Shown here piece by piece: positions 1 to 3,358 of a DNA stretch of 5,454 bases. Made by a program: the position numbers and the translations under genes. The stretch lies in NCBI GenBank assembly GCA_026193355.1, contig JAPHTL010000060.1:1-5454 (forward strand), given 5' to 3'. The first letter of the stretch is position 1. Every line of letters begins with the position of its first letter. The stretch comes from Rhodospirillales bacterium. Lineage in GTDB: Bacteria > Pseudomonadota > Alphaproteobacteria > Rhodospirillales > JAPHTL01. Under the pieces are notes generated by a model. The model was given only the letters and a program-made list of their open reading frames with translations. It made no database searches and was not told where the DNA came from.

Positions 1-480
1 CCCATCTTCATCATCGATACCGGCATTCCCGGCGATGTCGAGCCCGCCGTCAATAACATCGACGGGGCGTTTCTCTACGATCTCAACGACCTTGAACGGG
101 TCGCCATGGAAGGCCGCGCCTCGCGCGAGACGGAGGCCCGTGACGCCTGGGCGATTGTCGATGCGGATGTCCGCGATTACCTGAAGGGCCGCGCCGAACG
201 TTCCGGCGTTCCCGCCCTTACGGCGTTACGTGAGCGTTTCGAGGAGGAGCGGCGCAAGGCCCTTGCGGAAGCGGGAAACGACGCCGAGAAGGCGACGCGC
301 CTGCTGATCAATCGTTTGCTCCACGACCCCTCGGAAGCGACCCGTGAAATGGCGGCCTACGGCCATCAGGGCGGAAGCCTGGGTAAAACCGAATGGGATG
401 TCACCCAGCGCGTGTTGATGCGCCTGTTCCGCCTCAACGGTGGCAAGGGTGAAAACGAAAAGAAGGACAAGCCGGAGTGA
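1..480 (+). CDS. hemA: Glutamyl-tRNA reductase, C-terminal part (5' end outside window)
   Basis: This is the last 159 codons of glutamyl-tRNA reductase, the cytosolic NADPH enzyme that reduces the glutamate on Glu-tRNA(Glu) to glutamate-1-semialdehyde, the first committed step of C5-pathway tetrapyrrole synthesis. The frame is open from base 1. It starts in the end of the NADPH-binding domain, where the family pattern PxFxxDxxxPxDVEPxV followed by an aromatic-LYxLxDL is clear (visible residues about 1-35: PIFIIDTGIPGDVEPAVN, then FLYDLNDL). The remainder is the charged helical dimerisation domain, with the family's KATRLLINRLLHDPSE-like segment near its end (E. coli has KLTNRLIHAPT). The N-terminal catalytic domain with the active-site cysteine is outside the window, so catalytic integrity cannot be judged. 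The tail is Lys/Glu-rich. The stop codon overlaps the prfA start by 4 bases, making hemA the upstream gene of the hemA-prfA-prmC operon also known in E. coli. Identification is by recalled similarity to the E. coli protein. Confidence 0.93.
   Translation, partial: PIFIIDTGIPGDVEPAVNNIDGAFLYDLNDLERVAMEGRASRETEARDAWAIVDADVRDYLKGRAERSGVPALTALRERFEEERRKALAEAGNDAEKATRLLINRLLHDPSEATREMAAYGHQGGSLGKTEWDVTQRVLMRLFRLNGGKGENEKKDKPE
463..467 (+). promoter_or_regulatory. Ribosome binding site of prfA
   Basis: AAGGA lies inside the last codons of hemA, with 9 bases between it and the GTG at 477. It supports choosing this GTG as the prfA start despite the non-ATG codon, and suggests re-initiation or coupling at the hemA stop. 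Confidence 0.7.
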
Positions 481-1550
481 GCCTGGAGCCGAAACTGGAC
501 AAGGTGGTGGCCCGCGCCGATGAACTTCAGGCCCTGCTGGCGGCGCCCGACAAGGTGCCGTCACAGGAATTTGCGCGGATGTCCAAGGAACTCGCCGACC
601 TTACCCCCGTGGTCGAGGCCATACGCGCCTATCGAAAGGCGTTTGATGAAATCCGCGATGCCGAAGACATGATCGACGAGGCCGGGGCCGACCCCGAAAT
701 GAAGGCCATGGCCGAGGATGAAGCGCGCAATCTCAGGGAACAGCTCCCGGCGCTTGACCAGCAAATTCGCCTCATGCTTCTACCCAGGGACGAGGCGGAC
801 GAAAAGAACGCCATCCTTGAGGTGCGCGCCGGCACGGGTGGCGAGGAAGCCGCCCTGTTCGCCGCCAATCTGTTTCGCATGTACCAGCGTTTCGCCGAAC
901 TGAAGGGCTGGAAGTTCGAAATGCTGGATGTCAATGAGACCGGCATCGGCGGCTACAAGGAGGCCGTTGCCTCGATCAAGGGACGCGGCGTATTCGCCCG
1001 CCTTAAGTTCGAATCCGGTGTGCATCGCGTTCAGCGGGTGCCCGAAACGGAATCGGGCGGGCGTATCCACACCTCGGCTGCGACGGTCGCCGTTCTGCCC
1101 GAGGCCGAAGAGGTCGATGTGAATGTCGAGGAAAAGGACCTGCGGATCGATACCTTCCGCGCCCAGGGCGCAGGCGGGCAGCACGTGAACACGACGGAAA
1201 GCGCGGTACGCATCACCCACCTTCCAACCGGCATCGTGGTGCAGTGCCAGGACGAAAAATCGCAGCACAAGAACAAGGCCAAGGCGATGACCATCCTGCG
1301 TTCCCGAATCTACGAGGCGGAGCGGGAGCGACAGGCCTCTGAACGCTCGGAAAATCGTCGCATCCAGGTTGGCTCCGGGGATCGTTCCGAAAGAATTCGC
1401 ACATACAACTTTCCCCAGGGGCGGGTCACCGATCACCGGATCAACCTGACACTGCACAAGCTCGACCGCGTCATCGAAGGGGATCTGGATGAAATCGTCG
1501 AGGCGCTGATCGCCGAGGATCAGGCCGCCCGACTGGCCGAGGTCGAATGA
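477..1550 (+). CDS. prfA: Peptide chain release factor 1 (RF1)
   Basis: RF1 recognises UAA and UAG in the ribosomal A site and triggers hydrolysis of peptidyl-tRNA. The 357 residues are close to the usual family length of about 360. The N-terminal helical domain covers roughly residues 1-100. The codon-recognition domain holds the RF1-type PxT tripeptide as Pro189-Glu190-Thr191, followed by the GRIHTSAATVAVLPE segment; RF2 would have SPF here. The universal catalytic GGQ is at Gly233-Gly234-Gln235 in the context RAQGAGGQHVNTTESAVR, the same numbering as the E. coli RF1 glutamine methylated by PrmC. The start is GTG at 477 in a GTGA overlap with the hemA stop, with AAGGA 9 bases upstream; the encoded N-terminus (MSLEPKLDKV) fits the family. 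The stop overlaps the prmC start by 4 bases. No frameshift or missing key residue is seen. The middle residue of PxT is Glu rather than the Ala of E. coli, which is allowed at that variable position. Confidence 0.98.
   Translation: MSLEPKLDKVVARADELQALLAAPDKVPSQEFARMSKELADLTPVVEAIRAYRKAFDEIRDAEDMIDEAGADPEMKAMAEDEARNLREQLPALDQQIRLMLLPRDEADEKNAILEVRAGTGGEEAALFAANLFRMYQRFAELKGWKFEMLDVNETGIGGYKEAVASIKGRGVFARLKFESGVHRVQRVPETESGGRIHTSAATVAVLPEAEEVDVNVEEKDLRIDTFRAQGAGGQHVNTTESAVRITHLPTGIVVQCQDEKSQHKNKAKAMTILRSRIYEAERERQASERSENRRIQVGSGDRSERIRTYNFPQGRVTDHRINLTLHKLDRVIEGDLDEIVEALIAEDQAARLAEVE
1539..1542 (+). promoter_or_regulatory. Weak ribosome binding site of prmC
   Basis: GAGG lies in the last codons of prfA, only 4 bases before the ATG at 1547. 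The alternative ATG at 1562 would be 19 bases away and has no purine-rich stretch of its own, so the overlapping ATG at 1547 is preferred, with coupling to prfA translation. Confidence 0.5.
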
Positions 1551-2473
1551 CACCCACCGCCATGACGACCTATCGTTCAGCGCTTGACGCCGGAACCCGG
1601 CGTCTGGACGAGGCAGGGGTTGATAACCCTCGAAGCGAAGCGCGACTGCTTCTCGCCTTCGCCACAGACTCCACCCCGGAAGGGATCATGGCCTGGCCGG
1701 AAATCGCGGTGAACCCCGATCATGCGGCGCGCTATGATGGCTTGCTTTCTCGCCGCGAGGCGCATGAGCCGATATCCCATCTTGTGGAAATGCGGGAGTT
1801 CTGGAGCCTGCCCTTCCGCGTGACGGCGGATGTTCTGACCCCTCGCCCCGATACGGAAACCGTCGTGGAGGCGGTCCTTCGTCTGATCGGCGGGCGCCCG
1901 GGGGGGCATGGTGGCCCCATGCGTATTCTCGACCTTGGCACGGGCAGCGGGTGCCTGTTGCTTGCGCTTCTCAGCGAATTGCCGGCGGCAAGAGGCCTCG
2001 GCGTTGACCGTTCCGCCGCGGCGCTGGCGATTGCCGCGCAAAATGCAGAATCCCTTGGTCTTTCGGCGCGCGCCGATTTTGCCCAGGGTGACTGGTTCGG
2101 CCCTGTGAAGGGAACGTTCGACGTGATCGTATCCAACCCGCCCTATATTCCCTCGGCCGATATCGCTGCGCTGGAACCGGAAGTCGCCCGTTACGAGCCG
2201 CGCATCGCTCTCGATGGCGGTCCAGACGGCCTGGATTGTTACCGGATTCTTGTCGCGGGGGTGGGGGATGTTCTGCGCGCCGACGGCATTGTCGCCTTCG
2301 AGGCCGGAATCGGTCAGGCGGAAGGGATCGCTGGGCTGATCAAGGATGCTGGCCTGCAACTCATTGAAATAAAAAGTGATTTATCCGGAGTGGCGCGCTG
2401 TGTGGTGGGTGGGGCCGGTACAGCCGGGGCAAGTGGAAAAAAAAGGTTGGCATTGGGCAGAGAAGGCGACTAA
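1547..2473 (+). CDS. prmC: Peptide chain release factor N5-glutamine methyltransferase
   Basis: PrmC (older name HemK) is a cytosolic enzyme that uses S-adenosylmethionine to N5-methylate the glutamine of the GGQ motif in RF1 and RF2, raising termination efficiency. The 308 residues include an N-terminal helical substrate-binding domain (about 1-90) and a Rossmann-type methyltransferase domain. Diagnostic motifs are LTPRPDTE at 97-104 (family form I/LxPRPDTE), the SAM-binding DLGTGSG at 129-135, and the NPPY at 197-200 that holds the target glutamine amide, followed by the family-typical LEPEVARYEPRIALDGGPDGLDCYR. A Gly-rich insert (GGRPGGHGGP) before motif I is encoded partly by a run of seven G. 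The start is the ATG of an ATGA overlap with prfA; an ATG five codons later is possible but lacks a binding site. Close to the end a run of eight A (2437-2444) encodes Lys-Lys and could slip. The last 25 or so residues are low-complexity and poorly conserved in the family. Its substrate RF1 is encoded directly upstream. Confidence 0.97.
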   Translation: MTPTAMTTYRSALDAGTRRLDEAGVDNPRSEARLLLAFATDSTPEGIMAWPEIAVNPDHAARYDGLLSRREAHEPISHLVEMREFWSLPFRVTADVLTPRPDTETVVEAVLRLIGGRPGGHGGPMRILDLGTGSGCLLLALLSELPAARGLGVDRSAAALAIAAQNAESLGLSARADFAQGDWFGPVKGTFDVIVSNPPYIPSADIAALEPEVARYEPRIALDGGPDGLDCYRILVAGVGDVLRADGIVAFEAGIGQAEGIAGLIKDAGLQLIEIKSDLSGVARCVVGGAGTAGASGKKRLALGREGD

Positions 2474-2485
2474 TTATTGCCCGTG

Positions 2486-2606
2486 GATGCCCTTGGGGCT
2501 CCGACCTTGTGCGGCGGATGCTGCGCGACGCCGGGGCCGTGATCGGTGGTTAGGGGAACGAACCGCCGGGTGGGCATCAGGAGCAACCCCCAAATGCCGT
2601 CATTTG
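2486..2606 (+). other. Candidate structured RNA region between prmC and the DUF4167 gene
   Basis: The 212-base gap 2474-2685 has no convincing gene. By eye it contains: stem A, GATGCCC (2486-2492) with GGGCATC (2572-2578); hairpin CGGCG (2512-2516) with CGCCG (2529-2533); hairpin GGTGGTT (2545-2551) with AACCGCC (2561-2567), one G-U pair; stem B, TTGGGG plus CTCC (2493-2502) with GGAG and CCCCAA (2580-2593), bulging four bases; and CAAATG (2591-2596) with CATTTG (2601-2606). Stem B crosses stem A, giving either a pseudoknot or alternative folds. There is no U-tract, so it does not look like an intrinsic terminator. I could not match it to tmRNA, SRP RNA, 6S RNA, RNase P or a known riboswitch. 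GC-rich DNA forms such stems fairly easily, so this is only a candidate leader or small RNA. Confidence 0.3.
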
Positions 2607-2676
2607 TTCGCCGCCGCGATGAGGCGTCGAAAACGTTGATTGGCGTAGTGCAGGGACAGCTTGCCGCTTCCATGCC

Positions 2677-2680
2677 GGGG
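2677..2680 (+). promoter_or_regulatory. Probable ribosome binding site of the DUF4167 gene
   Basis: GGGG followed by ATAAC stands 5 bases before the ATG at 2686. The other possible start, ATG at 2710, has only a GGAT at 2703-2706, three bases away. This mildly favours the upstream ATG. Confidence 0.4.
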
Positions 2681-2685
2681 ATAAC

Positions 2686-3162
2686 ATGAAAAACCGAACA
2701 GCGGATACCATGGCGAAAAGCTCTAATCCCAAGCGCCCGCGCCCGCGGTCGCGCGGTAACGGCAAACGTCCGTCACATCGGCCGAATAACGTCGTTGACA
2801 GCAGCGGACCCGAAGTAAAGATCCGTGGCTCGGCCCAGCAGGTGCTCGACAAGTACCTTTCGCTGGCCCGTGACGCCACAACGTCGGGCGACAGGGTCAG
2901 GGCGGAAAACTACTTCCAGCACGCGGACCATTATTATCGCGTTCTTCACGCCAATGGCGGGCCTCGCCCGCAGCAGCAGGAAGGCGGGCAAGGCAACCCG
3001 GCGGGCAACACCGAATCCCCTTCGGATGACAATCAGGATGGTGATGGGGGCGATGCGGAAACGGTTGTCGTGGAACACGCCAACCAGACGCAATCCGCGC
3101 CCGAAGGCGATGATGCGGCGGACGATGCGGAAGCTGGCGAACCAGAAGCCCTTAGCGCCTGA
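2686..3162 (+). CDS. DUF4167 domain-containing protein of unknown function
   Basis: This small 158-residue protein matches what I recall of the DUF4167 family, found in Alphaproteobacteria and often located next to prmC and clpB; its function is not established to my knowledge. Residues 1-35 are strongly basic (11 Lys/Arg), with Arg, Pro, Ser and Asn runs, and look disordered and possibly nucleic-acid binding. The conserved core spans about 36-90: a VVDSSGPEVKIRGSAQQV segment, then a likely pair of helices (KYLSLARDATTSGDRVRAEN, then YFQHADHYYRVL). From 92 on the tail is low-complexity and acidic, with about 17 Asp/Glu and a single Arg in 66 residues. There is no signal peptide or membrane segment, so it is presumably cytosolic. 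The start at 2686 is chosen for its GGGG motif; ATG at 2710 would give a 150-residue protein beginning MAKSSNPKR, equally plausible by comparison with family N-termini. A strong terminator follows 25 bases after the stop. It may be co-transcribed with prmC through the 212-base gap. Confidence 0.88.
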   Translation: MKNRTADTMAKSSNPKRPRPRSRGNGKRPSHRPNNVVDSSGPEVKIRGSAQQVLDKYLSLARDATTSGDRVRAENYFQHADHYYRVLHANGGPRPQQQEGGQGNPAGNTESPSDDNQDGDGGDAETVVVEHANQTQSAPEGDDAADDAEAGEPEALSA

Positions 3163-3187
3163 TCCCGATCATGGCCTTAAAACAAAC

Positions 3188-3213
3188 GCGCGCTTTCGGG
3201 CGCGCTTTTTTTT
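3188..3213 (+). terminator. Intrinsic terminator after the DUF4167 gene
   Basis: GCGCGC (3188-3193) pairs with GCGCGC (3200-3205). The loop can close further with a U-G pair around a TTCG tetraloop (3195-3198). Eight T follow directly at 3206-3213. It should end the upstream transcript and insulate clpB from it. An A-rich stretch before the hairpin could give weaker termination in the other direction. Confidence 0.93.
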
Positions 3214-3250
3214 GCCTTCCCGATATATTGGCCCGTTTTCGCCCCAATAC

Positions 3251-3278
3251 CTTGCGCACGTCGCACGACGTGACAAAT
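3251..3278 (+). promoter_or_regulatory. Candidate RpoH-type promoter of clpB
   Basis: CTTGCG (3251-3256) and ACAAAT (3273-3278) are 16 bases apart. They resemble the alphaproteobacterial heat-shock sigma-32 pattern as I recall it (CTTGAA, about 16-18 bases, CCANAT): the key CTTG is intact and four of five defined -10 positions agree. It lies downstream of the terminator and about 80 bases before clpB, a typical RpoH target. A transcript would start near 3285 and carry a leader of about 74 bases. The match is short and could be chance. Confidence 0.35.
3257..3272 (+). repeat. Perfect inverted repeat, possible operator, in the clpB promoter spacer
   Basis: CACGTCG (3257-3263) and CGACGTG (3266-3272) are exact reverse complements separated by CA. 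The dyad fills precisely the spacer between the candidate -35 and -10 elements, which is where a repressor or a MerR-like activator would bind. As RNA it would be a poor hairpin upstream of the expected transcript start, so a DNA-level site is the more natural reading. No regulator is identified. Confidence 0.5.
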
Positions 3279-3293
3279 CTGGTTAAGATCAAC

Positions 3294-3330
3294 GGGTTCG
3301 TCGCGGCCTCCTGGCAGGGGCGTCGAACCC
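3294..3330 (+). promoter_or_regulatory. Leader hairpin I upstream of clpB
   Basis: GGGTTCG (3294-3300) pairs with CGAACCC (3324-3330). After a T-T mismatch, CGC (3302-3304) pairs with GCG (3320-3322). A CCT/AGG stem of three pairs can form in the remaining loop. Its 3' arm shares bases 3327-3330 with hairpin II, so both cannot form completely at once. No T-run follows, so it is not an intrinsic terminator. Confidence 0.4.
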
Positions 3331-3350
3331 TCCCTGTCGCAAGGAAGGGT
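3327..3350 (+). promoter_or_regulatory. Leader hairpin II covering the clpB Shine-Dalgarno; possible RNA thermometer
   Basis: ACCCT (3327-3331) pairs with AGGGT (3346-3350). Across one C-A mismatch, CCT (3333-3335) pairs with AGG (3342-3344), leaving a six-base loop GTCGCA (3336-3341). The paired 3' arm is the purine-rich AAGGAAGGG, whose AAGGG (3345-3349) is 9 bases from the clpB ATG. A second AAGGA (3353-3357) is unpaired but just one base from the ATG, too close to work well. A short mismatch-containing hairpin over the binding site of a heat-shock gene is how RNA thermometers are built, but this is inference. Confidence 0.4.
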
Positions 3351-3358
3351 AAAAGGAT

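Noticed and set aside
780..1553. A 257-codon open frame on the minus strand across prfA
   Set aside because: It lies entirely antisense to an unmistakable RF1 gene in a GC-rich genome, where the opposite strand is often open. The translated protein shows no recognisable family.
1900..1906. Run of seven G in prmC as a possible frameshift or G-quadruplex
   Set aside because: The reading frame continues correctly into motif I, and the flanking G runs are too irregular for a convincing quadruplex. It encodes a Gly-rich linker.
1577..2359. A 260-codon open frame on the minus strand across prmC
   Set aside because: It is antisense to all the conserved PrmC motifs, has no recognisable domains and shows no clear ribosome binding site; a codon-bias shadow.
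2591..2606. CAAATG-CCGT-CATTTG hairpin as a terminator of the hemA-prfA-prmC transcript
   Set aside because: The stem is AT-rich and short, and no T-run follows (the next bases are TTCGCC), so it lacks the features of an intrinsic terminator.
2376..2639. An 87-codon + strand frame running from late prmC into the gap
   Set aside because: It overlaps prmC in another frame, is rich in Trp, Arg and Cys without any family resemblance, and has no good start. Its last six codons (MRRRKR, ATG at 2619) could be a tiny leader peptide, but no Shine-Dalgarno precedes that ATG.
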